63,758 nt of DNA, from contig JADLHM010000047.1 of assembly GCA_020848745.1 (NCBI GenBank), positions 1 to 63,758 on the forward strand, written 5' to 3'. A program made the translations under genes and the position numbers. The DNA comes from Deltaproteobacteria bacterium (lineage in GTDB: Bacteria > Desulfobacterota > Binatia > UTPRO1). Shown one piece after another: positions 20,714 through 29,457 of this stretch; positions within the stretch are counted from its first letter, which is position 1, and every line of letters begins with the position of its first letter. Under the pieces are notes generated by a model, which searched no databases, was not told the origin of the DNA, and was given only the letters and a program-made list of their open reading frames with translations.

Positions 20714-21694
20714 TCAGAACGCCGCCGTCGGGACCTTCAGCTCACCGGCGCGGATCGCGGCCTCGGTCCGCAGGAGCGCGTTTCGCACATCGGCGGGGAT
20801 CTTTCCCTCGAGCGCGGGATTGAACACGACCGCGACTGCGCCGTCGGCCATGTGCTCCTCGATGATGCGACTCTTGAACGTGCCGTCCTTCACCTCGCGG
20901 GCGATCGCGACGAAGGCCGCCGGAATGTCGATCACGGCGCTCGCGAGGACGACGTTCGGCGCGACCTCGTGCTGCGCCCGGTTCGAGCCGAAGGCGTAGA
21001 TGCCGCGCTCGCCGGCCGCCTGGAAGACGCCGGGTCCAGCCGCGTCGGCGTTCTGCAGCACGAAGCGGCAGCCGCGGTCGATGAGCGCCAGCGTCGCCGT
21101 GCGCGCCGCGCCGACGTCGTCCCAGTTGCCGAGGTACGACGTCGGCACGGGGTAGCCCGGCTTCGCGTGCGCGGCGCCCGCCTGGAACGCGATGAACGTG
21201 CTCTTGACCGATGGGATCTCCATGCCGCCGACCGCACACGCCGCGCCGTCGGGCGCCATCCGGGCGGCGAGCTCGCCGAGCACGAAGGTCGCTTCCTCGA
21301 GGCGGAACACGATCGGCGCCACGTTCGGGCGAACCGTGCTGCCCGACGTCGTGAGGAACACCGTGTTCGGGAACTCGGGCGCGACCTTCGCCGCCGCGTC
21401 CTGGAACTCGAAGCCGTGGCCGATCACGAGCCGGAAGCCGCGCCGCGCATAGTCGCGATACGCCTGCTCGAACTCGGACGGAGTGCGCGTCTCGACCTGG
21501 CTGATCTCGGCGCCGAGCCGGTCGCGCACGGCGAGGAGCCCTTCGTATGCGGCGGCGTTCCAGCCGGCGTCGCTGATCGGACCCGGGCTCAAGAGAGCGA
21601 CCTTGAAGCCTCCGGTGCTTCCGCCGGAAGTGCACGCGCCGATGCTTCCGACCGCCACGACCGCGGCGACGAGGCGCGCGAGACGTCTCGACAT
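20714..21694 (-). CDS. BMP-family nucleoside-binding lipoprotein
   Basis: A 326-residue substrate-binding lipoprotein (PF02608 type). ATG 21694 gives a lipoprotein signal, MSRRLARLVAAVVAVGSIGAC, with the lipidated cysteine at 21. The mature part shows VALLSPGPISDAGWNAAAYEG, VIGHGFEFQDAA, FVLGELAA and FVLQNADAAGPG, typical of PnrA/BmpA proteins that bind purine nucleosides. First gene of the importer operon, with 23 bases to the ATPase. Confidence 0.92.
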   Translation of the reverse strand: MSRRLARLVAAVVAVGSIGACTSGGSTGGFKVALLSPGPISDAGWNAAAYEGLLAVRDRLGAEISQVETRTPSEFEQAYRDYARRGFRLVIGHGFEFQDAAAKVAPEFPNTVFLTTSGSTVRPNVAPIVFRLEEATFVLGELAARMAPDGAACAVGGMEIPSVKSTFIAFQAGAAHAKPGYPVPTSYLGNWDDVGAARTATLALIDRGCRFVLQNADAAGPGVFQAAGERGIYAFGSNRAQHEVAPNVVLASAVIDIPAAFVAIAREVKDGTFKSRIIEEHMADGAVAVVFNPALEGKIPADVRNALLRTEAAIRAGELKVPTAAF

Positions 21695-21866
21695 GGCGGC
21701 GGACGCTACCGGGCGTCGGAGCGGGCCGCAACTCCGGCGAGACCGGAAGGACGGCATTCGCCGAGGGCGTGGCTGCCTCGCGCGCTCGCGCCGGTTCCCT
21801 CGAGCACCGACGTTCTCCACGACCTGTCCCGGAGGAGGAGCCGGCCTCTCCGACGTGAAGCCGTGG

Positions 21867-22283
21867 TCACGTTCGCGGCAGAACGATCCTCGCGACCTGC
21901 TCGAGCACCCACTCAGCGTCCGCAAACGCGCGATCGGCGTCGGTGCGCGTGTAGAACTCGGATGGAATCAGGTCCTCACTACCGTAGAAGGCGATTTCGC
22001 GGTCCTTCCGCAGCGCCTTGGAGATCTCGGCCATTCGGTGCGCGTGCGGCCGTGCGGTGGCAGGCAAGCGCCCCGCCTCGGCAACGATGATGGCGCCGAC
22101 GTCGTGGATCTGGGGCACCGTGACGCCGCTCGCGCGCAAGAGCGCCTTCAAGCAGAGCTCGATGATTTCCTGAGCTTCCCGCATCACGTCGGCGTGTGCG
22201 CCGCGCGCGAGCAATACCCGGAGCGCCTCGAGGCGATGGCCGGCGCGTGTCACGTAGTCGGCTTCGAGCTTCGGGTTCGTCAT
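21867..22283 (-). CDS. HEPN domain protein
   Basis: A 138-residue all-helical protein with the HEPN pattern AQEIIELCLKALLRASG and a following H in QIHDVGAI. The RNase signature R-x4-6-H is not obvious, so it may act as the substrate-binding or toxin-like partner of the neighbouring nucleotidyltransferase rather than as a nuclease. Its ATG overlaps the stop of the MNT gene by 4 bases, the usual MNT-HEPN arrangement. Confidence 0.82.
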   Translation of the reverse strand: MTNPKLEADYVTRAGHRLEALRVLLARGAHADVMREAQEIIELCLKALLRASGVTVPQIHDVGAIIVAEAGRLPATARPHAHRMAEISKALRKDREIAFYGSEDLIPSEFYTRTDADRAFADAEWVLEQVARIVLPRT

Positions 22284-22708
22284 CCGGCCCTCCGCCAGTA
22301 CGACACGCCATGGACCGAACGCCGCTCGAAGCGACCCGTGTCCACGAGCCCTCGAACGTGCCCCAGAAAGGCCGCGAGCCTATTCCCCGGGTCCGTGAGA
22401 ATCGCGTGCCGCTCGCTCACTTCCAACCACAGGGACGACGGCTCAGCGTCGGGACCGGGGAGATGCACGAAATGCGGCGAGACGCCGGGAAGCACCGCGT
22501 GGATCCCGGACGCGACCTGCGCGTCCCACTCTCGGTACAAGTCTCGCCGTATGGGGTCCTTGGGTACGAGCACCACGAGCAGGTCCCAGTCCGAATCGAC
22601 CCGCGCGCGACTGCCGACTCGCGATCCGAAGAGTGCGACGGCGAGGAGACGCGGGCCGTAGTAGGCCTCGATCGCGGCCGTCACCCGGTGCAGTCGCGGC
22701 TCGATCAT
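22280..22708 (-). CDS. minimal nucleotidyltransferase (MNT), partner of HEPN
   Basis: A 142-residue polymerase-beta-fold nucleotidyltransferase. The GS motif and the metal-binding aspartates are in VALFGSRVGSRARVDSDWDLL (GSR, then DSDWD). In characterised MntA/HepT systems the MNT protein AMPylates the HEPN toxin and neutralises it; this pair could act likewise. ATG 22708 is chosen at the start of IEPRLHRVTAAI. The C-terminal half ends in ERRSVHGVSYWRRAG. Confidence 0.85.
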   Translation of the reverse strand: MIEPRLHRVTAAIEAYYGPRLLAVALFGSRVGSRARVDSDWDLLVVLVPKDPIRRDLYREWDAQVASGIHAVLPGVSPHFVHLPGPDAEPSSLWLEVSERHAILTDPGNRLAAFLGHVRGLVDTGRFERRSVHGVSYWRRAG

Positions 22709-22870
22709 GGAGGCAACCGTAGCATAGACGGGGAACCATCCCCACTCCCGAACGCCAGAGCGCTTGCCGAGGCGCGCGGAAAGCTGGCACTCGGCGTCGG
22801 CCTCGCGCGGCGCGGAGGCGTGCCCCGTCGCGAATTGCAGGGGTAGGTGAAACTCGCTACGAGCGGGACG

Positions 22871-24358
22871 ATGAAGATCCGCGTGCGTGGTGGGGACCCG
22901 ACGTCGATCGCGGCCGACGTCATGATCGTTGCGGTGGCCGCGGGGGAAGAGGACGGGCGCGAGATGCGAGCGCTCGCGCGGCGCGCCGGCGGCGCGGCGT
23001 TGAAGCGCGCGCTCGCCGCGACGCGCTTCCGCGGCCGATCCGGTCAAGCGACCGTGCTGCCGGTGCAGGGACCACGCCGGCAGGCGGTCATGGTCGTCGG
23101 GCTTGGCGACGAGGCGCGGATCGACGCCGAAGCCTGGCGGCGCGCCGCCGGCCAGGCCCGCCAGCTTGCCGGCACGCTCGGCGCGACGCGCGTCGTGGTC
23201 GCCGGCGGCGCGCGGGCCATCGACACCACGCAGCTCGCGGCCTTCGTCGAGGGCTTCGAGCTCGCCGCCTACCGTTTCGGCAAGTACAAGTCCGAGCCCG
23301 ATCCCGTGCCGCCGGTCGCCGAGCTGACTTTCGTCGTCGCCGATCCGCCCGCCGAGGAGAGCTTGGCTTCCGTGTGGAGCGCGCTCGAGGTGACGCTCGC
23401 CGGCGTGACGCTCGCGCGCGATCTCGTGAACGAGCCGGCGGCGGTGAAGACGCCGACCTACATCGCCGACGTTGCGAAGAGGGCCGGAAAGGATGCCGGC
23501 CTCGAGGTCGAGGTCTGGGACCCGAAGCGCATCGCGAGCGAAAAGCTCGCCGGCCTCATTGCGGTCGCGCGCGGCAGCAGCGAGGAGCCGCGCTTCGTGC
23601 GCCTCCGCTATCGCGCCAAGGGCGCGAAGCGTCGAGTTGCGCTCGTCGGCAAGGGCATCACGTTCGACTCCGGCGGCCTGTCGCTGAAGCCCGCGAAGAG
23701 CATGGAGACGATGAAGTGCGACATGGCCGGGGCGGCGGCGGTGCTCGGCACGATGACCGCGCTCGCGCGCCTGAAGCCGGTGGTCGAGGTGGAGGGCTTC
23801 ATCCCGATCACCGAGAACCTGCCGGGCGGAAGGGCGCAGAAGCCGGGCGACGTGATCCGCTACCGGAACGACAAGACCGTCGAGGTGCTGAACACCGACG
23901 CCGAGGGCCGCCTGGTTCTCGCCGACGCGCTCCTCCTCGCCGCGGATACGAAACCGGACGCCATCATCGACCTCGCGACGCTGACGGGAGCCTGCATGGT
24001 GGCGCTCGGCACGCAGGTCGCCGGGCTCTTCGCGAACGATCAGGCGCTCGCCGATCGTCTGCTGGCGGTCGGCGCCGAGACCGGCGAGCCACTCTGGCAG
24101 ATGCCGCTCGTCGCCGAGTACAAGGACGACATCAAGAGCGCCGTCGCGGACATCAAGAACATCGGCGGCGGGCACGCCGGCAGCATCACCGCGGCGCTCT
24201 TCCTCCAGGAGTTCGTCGGCGCGACGCCATGGGTCCACCTCGACATCGCCGGTCCGGCGTTTATCGAGAAGGCGCTGCCGTACGCTCCGAAAGGCGGCAC
24301 GGGCTTCGGCGTGCGGACGCTGGTCCGCTACCTCACGAGCCTCGCCGCCGGCGCGTGA
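22871..24358 (+). CDS. pepA: leucyl aminopeptidase (M17)
   Basis: Cytosolic two-metal aminopeptidase that recycles peptides, 495 residues. The N-terminal macro-like domain is followed by the catalytic domain with GKGITFDSGGLSLKPA (metal Lys/Asp), MKCDMAGAAAVLGTM (Asp) and NTDAEGRLVLADAL (Asp, Glu and catalytic Arg). ATG 22871 begins MKIRVRGGD; an in-frame GTG at 22847 would add 8 residues. It is divergent from the MNT/HEPN pair. PepA can also bind DNA in enterobacteria, which is not evident here. Confidence 0.96.
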   Translation: MKIRVRGGDPTSIAADVMIVAVAAGEEDGREMRALARRAGGAALKRALAATRFRGRSGQATVLPVQGPRRQAVMVVGLGDEARIDAEAWRRAAGQARQLAGTLGATRVVVAGGARAIDTTQLAAFVEGFELAAYRFGKYKSEPDPVPPVAELTFVVADPPAEESLASVWSALEVTLAGVTLARDLVNEPAAVKTPTYIADVAKRAGKDAGLEVEVWDPKRIASEKLAGLIAVARGSSEEPRFVRLRYRAKGAKRRVALVGKGITFDSGGLSLKPAKSMETMKCDMAGAAAVLGTMTALARLKPVVEVEGFIPITENLPGGRAQKPGDVIRYRNDKTVEVLNTDAEGRLVLADALLLAADTKPDAIIDLATLTGACMVALGTQVAGLFANDQALADRLLAVGAETGEPLWQMPLVAEYKDDIKSAVADIKNIGGGHAGSITAALFLQEFVGATPWVHLDIAGPAFIEKALPYAPKGGTGFGVRTLVRYLTSLAAGA

Positions 24359-24495
24359 GGTGCGGAGGTTGACAGGAATCAGTAGCTGCGTCTTCGCCCC
24401 GGCGAAGTTGACCGGATTCCCGTTGTCGGCCGTTCACGTTTGTACCGCCGTTCGCCACAGCCTGTCGTCGTGTGGCTCCCGGGTCCGCCACCACC

Positions 24496-24734
24496 TCATC
24501 CGATCACCTGGACGATATCGGCCTCGTCGATACGTCCGTCGTTGGTCGGTAGCGACGCGCCATCGTGCAGTGCTGTGGCCACGATCAGCATGTCGGCTGG
24601 ATCGCGCAGGGTGGTGAGACGTGCGGCTCCCGCCATGATCGGCTCGCTGAGAGCACGCTTCGCCGCCGCGCAACTTCGTCGACGAGTCGAAGGCAGTGGA
24701 CCTTGAGCTCGGAGATCGCCACCGTCTTCCTCAG
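24496..24734 (-). pseudogene. remnant of a Phd-type antitoxin / PIN toxin module fused by deletion
   Basis: One minus-strand frame reads KTVAISELKVHCLRLVDEVA, the typical N-terminus of a Phd/YefM-type antitoxin. About 70 bases later another frame reads LTTLRDPADMLIVATALHDG and then a short end in VIG-stop, the C-terminus of a PIN-domain (VapC-like) ribonuclease with the conserved DPAD and ATAL. The antitoxin C-terminus and most of the toxin are missing, so a deletion has joined the two genes. The joint is near 24650-24670. The acidic PIN N-terminus is absent; no activity is expected. Confidence 0.7.
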
Positions 24735-24835
24735 GGGACGCTCCTGACAGGACTGTAGTCAACTGTAAATGGTCAAAAGGAGCACGGTCGTGCGCCTACG
24801 GGCAGACCCGCAGACCGTCAACGAATGTCGCTACC

Positions 24836-26128
24836 TCAGCCGCGCCGTTTGCCGGACGCGGCCTTCTTCGCGGGTTTCGTGGACTTGGCGCTCGGTCCGG
24901 ACTTCGCGGGCTTCGTTGCGGCCTGGCGCGCCGGCGGCTTCCCCCGCTCGATGACGCGTCTGCGCGTGTCGACCTTCGCCTCGCGGACCGTCGCCGATCG
25001 CGTGTGCGCGGTCTGTACGTCGCGGCGGCCGCGCTGGTAGCGCCGCGGCGCCGTGCGCGCGATCTGCGTCGCGCTCCGTTTGCCCTGCGCGACCGCGGTG
25101 CTGCGGCTGCCCTTGGCGATGCTCCGTCCGTTCCGTCCGCCGCGGGCGCTTCGCACCACCTGGCGGCGTGGGTGCACCGGCTCGACGTAGGTTGCGAGGC
25201 CGATGCGCAGCGGCTCCGCCTTGCCGGCAGGGACGCGCAACGAGTAGCCGCTCGGCGTGATGCCGCTTCGGAGCGCCGGGTTCAGCTCGGCGAGCTCGCT
25301 CGCCGTGACGCCGCAGAGCTCGGCGGCGGCGCGTAGCGATACCATACGGTCGACGTCGACCATCTCGTAGTGCTCGGGTGTGTGATCGGTCGGGGTCTCG
25401 AAGCCGTAATCCTCTGGCGCCATCGCGATCTGCACCGCGGCGAGGAACTTCGGCACGTACGCCGACGTCTCGCTCGGCAGGTAGCCGCGCTCGCGCATGT
25501 CCCAGTAGTCGTCGACGTCTTTGTTCGCGAGGATGCGGGCGACCCGGTACTCACCCGTGTTGTAGGCGGCGAGCGAGAGCTCCCAGTCGCCGAACATTCC
25601 GTGCAGATCCTTCAGGTACGCCGACGCGGCCTGCGTCGACTTGATGGGGTCGCGACGCTCGTCGACGAGCGAATCGATGCGGAGCCCGTAGCGCCGTCCG
25701 GTAGCCGGAATGAACTGCCACGGACCGGCGGCGCCCGCCGGAGACACCGCCTGGGGCCGGTATCCGCTCTCGATGAGGGGCAGGTACGCGAGCTCGGCGG
25801 GCAGGCCCTCGCGCACGAGGATGTCGCGCATGGACGGCAGATACTTGGCCCCCCGGGTGAGGGCGCCGTCGAAGAAGCCGCGTAGATGGGTCTGGAAGGC
25901 CGTGACGCGGCTCTGGACGGCCGGGTTCTCGACGTCACCCAAGGCCGATGGCACGTCCGGCTTCGCGTTCGCCCGGGCCCCGGCCGCCGCTCCCGGCGCG
26001 GCGCTCGTCATCGCCTGCTTCGCACTCGGACCGACGTGGAAGCAGCCACTGACCAGCATCGCGACCAGCGGGAGCAGGATGTGCGGACCGCCTCGGCGGA
26101 GCCACCCGTTTTCCCATGCGTTCGTCAT
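24836..26128 (-). CDS. lytic transglycosylase lipoprotein (MltD-like) with basic C-terminal tail
   Basis: A 430-residue cell-wall lytic enzyme. The N-terminal signal ends in MLVSGC (lipobox). The SLT domain (about 105-235) has the catalytic Glu in LIESGYRPQAVSPAGAAG, then WQFIPATGRRYGL and AAYNTGEYRVARIL. A divergent LysM-like segment (VSLRAAAELCGVTASELAEL) follows near 275. The last 110 residues are rich in Arg, Lys, Ser and Ala and are probably disordered. It likely acts on peptidoglycan from the outer membrane. Single gene. Confidence 0.9.
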   Translation of the reverse strand: MTNAWENGWLRRGGPHILLPLVAMLVSGCFHVGPSAKQAMTSAAPGAAAGARANAKPDVPSALGDVENPAVQSRVTAFQTHLRGFFDGALTRGAKYLPSMRDILVREGLPAELAYLPLIESGYRPQAVSPAGAAGPWQFIPATGRRYGLRIDSLVDERRDPIKSTQAASAYLKDLHGMFGDWELSLAAYNTGEYRVARILANKDVDDYWDMRERGYLPSETSAYVPKFLAAVQIAMAPEDYGFETPTDHTPEHYEMVDVDRMVSLRAAAELCGVTASELAELNPALRSGITPSGYSLRVPAGKAEPLRIGLATYVEPVHPRRQVVRSARGGRNGRSIAKGSRSTAVAQGKRSATQIARTAPRRYQRGRRDVQTAHTRSATVREAKVDTRRRVIERGKPPARQAATKPAKSGPSAKSTKPAKKAASGKRRG

Positions 26129-26459
26129 TGCACCCCCTGAACCCCCGTCGACCTTCCGCCCACCCCACGAACGCTACCGGGCCGGTCCACGGCTCTGCCA
26201 GTCCCAAACGGCTCCGGGCGCTTGTACACGAAAAATTCCGGGATGCAAGCAAAAATCCGAGGCGGCGCGCCATATTAGGGCATGTGGTCGGGCGCTGGAC
26301 GAGGCGCGTCAGAAGGCTTCGCAGGCGCGCTCGCAGGCGCGCTCGTATGACATTGTCCATGCGATCCGATGCGGCGTGCGCCCGGTCCGTCGAGCGGCCG
26401 CCATGCGAACGGGCACAGTGTTGCCGGGGTCGGGTTCCGGCTGGTAAGCCCGAACGCTC
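26129..26459. other. intergenic region between divergent transglycosylase and metal-uptake genes
   Basis: No gene is supported. It holds two tandem copies of the 12-mer TCGCAGGCGCGC (26319-26342) and a comparatively AT-rich patch (26228-26285) that probably carries the divergent promoters. I see no clear Zur- or Fur-like palindrome. Confidence 0.5.
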
Positions 26460-26873
26460 GTGTCGCTCACGTCGAAACGATCTCGCGCCGCCCGGATGGG
26501 ACTTGCGGCGGCCCTGATCGCGGTCTCGGCGCTCCTCGGACAGGCGATCTTCCCGCACGTTCATGCCGCCCCGCTCGCGAACAAGGCGCCAACCGTGCGT
26601 GAGCTCGCGATTCCGGCGTGCGGCGAGCGCCGTCCCGCCGCTCTCGCCGCGACGACCCTTCCGAGCTCCGACGGCGACGCGCATCGGCACGCGCCGTCGA
26701 GCTGTCCGCTCTGTCGGGCCCAGATCGACGCCCGCTCGTCGGTGCCGTCGACGGCGCTGGCGTTGCCGGCTCCGACCCTCGGCGTCACGCCGTCCGTCCC
26801 GGATTCAGAGACGGCGCTCGCCGTCGCCGTCCGTGATTTCGCCGCTCCGCGCGGTCCTCCCAGCGCCTCCTGA
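26460..26873 (+). CDS. DUF2946-like exported protein of the metal-uptake locus
   Basis: A 137-residue product with an N-terminal hydrophobic helix (GLAAALIAVSALLGQAIF) followed by FPHVHAA and a central HRHAPSSCPLCRAQ. The histidines plus CPLC resemble the metal-ligand-like motif of DUF2946 proteins, which accompany copper and zinc genes. GTG 26460 is used; ATG 26496 is an alternative. It is the first gene of a same-strand series with a porin and a metal ABC importer. A role as periplasmic metal-binding accessory is inferred. Confidence 0.65.
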   Translation: MSLTSKRSRAARMGLAAALIAVSALLGQAIFPHVHAAPLANKAPTVRELAIPACGERRPAALAATTLPSSDGDAHRHAPSSCPLCRAQIDARSSVPSTALALPAPTLGVTPSVPDSETALAVAVRDFAAPRGPPSAS

Positions 26874-26953
26874 AGCGAACGCTCTCCGTCTCGACCTAGA
26901 CCCGAGACGCGTCGCGCGGATCGCGACGCCTTGCTTCGTCATTGGAGGAACCG

Positions 26954-28417
26954 ATGAAGATTCACCACCGCTGGATCGCCGGCGTGGTCGCGGCCGCATT
27001 GGCCGCGACGCTCGCACCGGCACGGGTGCGCGCCGCCGACGACCTGGAGTCGCTGCGGCGCGAGATCGACGAGCTCCGCCGGCGCGACGCCGAGCGCCAA
27101 CGCGAGATCGACGCGCTCGAGACCGAGGTGCAGCGCTTGCGGGACGCCCAAGGGATGCCGCAGCCCGCGGCGTTGCCGTCGCCGGCCGCCGCCGCGAGCG
27201 CCCTCGACCGCGCCGTCGGTGCGCTCGCGACGGAGCCGAGTGCGCCCGCCGCGCCCGTATCGTCGCCGGCGCTCGTCGCTCGCAGGATCGGGTCGGCCGA
27301 GATCAAGCTCCTCGACGTGTCGTTCGATACGATGCTGGCCGCTGGGGGCTCGACCGTGCCCGACCACGAGGTCGAGGAGCTCGAGGGCGGGGACCACGAC
27401 CCGCAGCGGCGCGGCTTCACGCTCCAACAAGCCGAGCTGTCCTTCACGGGTGCCGTCGACCCCTACTTCACCGCCGAGGCGCACGTCGTCCTCAGCCCCG
27501 ACCACGTCGAGCTCGAGGAGGCGTTCTTCACCTCGACGTCGCTGCCGTGGAACCTGCAGCTCGAGGGCGGCTACTTTCTGACCGAGTTCGGGCGCATCAA
27601 CCCGACCCACTCGCACGCCTGGGACTGGATCGACCAGCCGATCGTCGTCACCCGCATGTTCGGCGGCGAAGGATTGCGGTCGCCGGGCGCGCGGCTCGCC
27701 TGGCTCTCGCCGCTGCCCTGGTTCGCCGAATTCCAGGTGGGCGTCCAGAACGCGAACGAGGAGCACACGACGCCGAGCTTCATGGGCGACGAGGCGATTG
27801 GCGGCCGCCCGGCCGAGAAGACGAACACCGGCAGCATGAAGGACCTCCTGTATCTGGCCCGCTGGAAGAACGCCTGGAACTGGAGCGGCGGCGTGACGAC
27901 GCAGCTCGGCTTCTCTGGCCTCTTCGGCCCGAACGCGACGGGCGGCGACGGCCGCACCTATCTCTACGGCACCGACATGGTGTGGAAGTGGCAGCCGCCC
28001 GACCACTTCCGCGGCTGGCCCTTCGTGACGTGGCAGAGCGAGATCATGCGGCGCGACTACCGTGCCGCCGCCTACGTCGATCCCGAGGATCCGAACGCCG
28101 ACCTCGCGGGCGATACGCTTCGCGACTGGGGCCTCTACGCGCAGGCGCTCTGGGGCTTTCACTATCAGTGGGCCGCTGGGCTCCGGTACGAGTACGCGGG
28201 TGGCAGCGGCGCCAGCGTCGACGGCCGACAGAACGATCCGCGCCGTGACGATCGCCATCGCGTCGCGCCGCTCATCATCTGGCAGCCATCCGAGTATGCG
28301 CGCATCCGGCTGCAATACGACTTCGACCACGCCGAGTTCCTCTCCGAGAAGGACGCGCACAGTGTCTGGCTTGGCTTCGAGGTGCTCTACGGCGCGCACC
28401 CGGCGCATCAGTACTGA
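26954..28417 (+). CDS. outer-membrane porin-like protein of the metal-uptake locus
   Basis: A 487-residue beta-barrel candidate. Signal peptide to about residue 30 (VRAADD), then a coiled coil of charged heptads (LRREIDELRRRDAERQREI, about 35-68), a Pro/Ala linker, then alternating aromatic strands such as WNLQLEGGYFLTEFGRINP and VWLGFEVLYG. The coiled coil plus barrel resembles trimeric porins. GGAGGAA (26944-26950) fixes ATG 26954. The next gene, a metal-binding protein, follows 11 bases later, so it may pass metal chelates across the outer membrane. Specificity is inferred. Confidence 0.8.
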   Translation: MKIHHRWIAGVVAAALAATLAPARVRAADDLESLRREIDELRRRDAERQREIDALETEVQRLRDAQGMPQPAALPSPAAAASALDRAVGALATEPSAPAAPVSSPALVARRIGSAEIKLLDVSFDTMLAAGGSTVPDHEVEELEGGDHDPQRRGFTLQQAELSFTGAVDPYFTAEAHVVLSPDHVELEEAFFTSTSLPWNLQLEGGYFLTEFGRINPTHSHAWDWIDQPIVVTRMFGGEGLRSPGARLAWLSPLPWFAEFQVGVQNANEEHTTPSFMGDEAIGGRPAEKTNTGSMKDLLYLARWKNAWNWSGGVTTQLGFSGLFGPNATGGDGRTYLYGTDMVWKWQPPDHFRGWPFVTWQSEIMRRDYRAAAYVDPEDPNADLAGDTLRDWGLYAQALWGFHYQWAAGLRYEYAGGSGASVDGRQNDPRRDDRHRVAPLIIWQPSEYARIRLQYDFDHAEFLSEKDAHSVWLGFEVLYGAHPAHQY

Positions 28418-28428
28418 GGAGACGGACC

Positions 28429-29457
28429 ATGCATGGAGCGATCGTAATCGTCGCGGCGGCGGCACTGCTCCCGGCCGTCGCGTCGTCCGCTCGGGCCGAG
28501 CAACTGCTCGCCGTCTGTGCGACGGTGCCCGAGCTCGGCGCCATCGTCCGCGAGGTCGGTGGCGACCAGGTGGCCGTCGAGGTCTTCACCAAACCGACCG
28601 AAGACCCGCATTTCACACCGGCGCGTCCGAGCCTCATCAAGTCGTTGAACGCCTGCGAGCTGCTGGTTCAGGTCGGCATGGATCTCGAGATCGGCTGGCT
28701 TCCGTTGCTCGTGAAGAACGCGCGGAACGCCGCGGTGCTGCCCGGAGGCGCCGGCTTCCTCGACGCCTCGGCCACGATCACGCCGATCGACGTTCCGACG
28801 GGAGCCGTCGACCGCTCGATGGGCGACGTGCACCCGTACGGCAATCCGCATTATCTGCTCGATCCCGTGAACGGGATGCGGGTCGCGGCCGCGGTGCGGG
28901 ACAGGCTCGCGGCACTCCGCCCGGCCGGGCAGACGGGCTTCGACGAACGGCTCGCCGCCTTCCGGCGGCGCGTCGCCGTCGGTCTCGTCGGCGCCGGGCT
29001 CACCGAGAAGTACGACGTCGAGAAGCTCGCGCTCCTCGCCGAGCACGGGAAGCTCCTCGAATTCCTCCGCAGTCAGGGGGAGGAGAAGGATCTCGGCGGT
29101 TGGCTCGGGGTGCTCGCCCACGACTTCGGCGCCAAGGTGATCGACGATCATCCCATGTGGCCGTACTTCGCGCGCCGGTTCGGGCTCGTCGTCGCCGCCC
29201 ACCTCGAGCCGAAGCCCGGCATCCCGCCGACGACGAAGCACCTGGCCGACGTCATCGCGCTCGTGAGGCGCGAAGGGATTCGCGTGGTGCTCGCCTCGGC
29301 CTACTACGACCCGCGCCATGCCCGCTTCGTTGCCGGCGAGACCGGTGCCAAGGTGCTGGCGATGGCGAATCAGGCGGGGGCGCGGCCCGGGACGGAGGAC
29401 TACGTGGCCTTCATAGACTACGACGTCCGGCAGGTCGCCGAGGGGCTGAAGCCGTGA
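28429..29457 (+). CDS. metal ABC transporter substrate-binding protein (ZnuA/TroA family)
   Basis: A 342-residue periplasmic protein with signal MHGAIVIVAAAALLPAVASS. Family features: AVCATVPELGAIVREVGG at the N-terminus, a metal His in EDPHFTPARPS, VHPYGNPHYLLDP (further His) and DYDVRQVAEGL at the end. No long His-rich loop is present. The last helix overlaps the ATPase gene start (GTGA). Zinc or manganese cannot be told apart from sequence alone; DUF2946 and porin neighbours favour zinc. Confidence 0.9.
   Translation: MHGAIVIVAAAALLPAVASSARAEQLLAVCATVPELGAIVREVGGDQVAVEVFTKPTEDPHFTPARPSLIKSLNACELLVQVGMDLEIGWLPLLVKNARNAAVLPGGAGFLDASATITPIDVPTGAVDRSMGDVHPYGNPHYLLDPVNGMRVAAAVRDRLAALRPAGQTGFDERLAAFRRRVAVGLVGAGLTEKYDVEKLALLAEHGKLLEFLRSQGEEKDLGGWLGVLAHDFGAKVIDDHPMWPYFARRFGLVVAAHLEPKPGIPPTTKHLADVIALVRREGIRVVLASAYYDPRHARFVAGETGAKVLAMANQAGARPGTEDYVAFIDYDVRQVAEGLKP

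Noticed and set aside
24369-24400. TTGACA before the antitoxin remnant
   Set aside because: No suitable -10 sequence and no intact gene downstream.
26319-26345. Two tandem 12-mers as a possible CRISPR or operator
   Set aside because: Only two direct copies without spacers; low-complexity GC sequence is enough to explain it.
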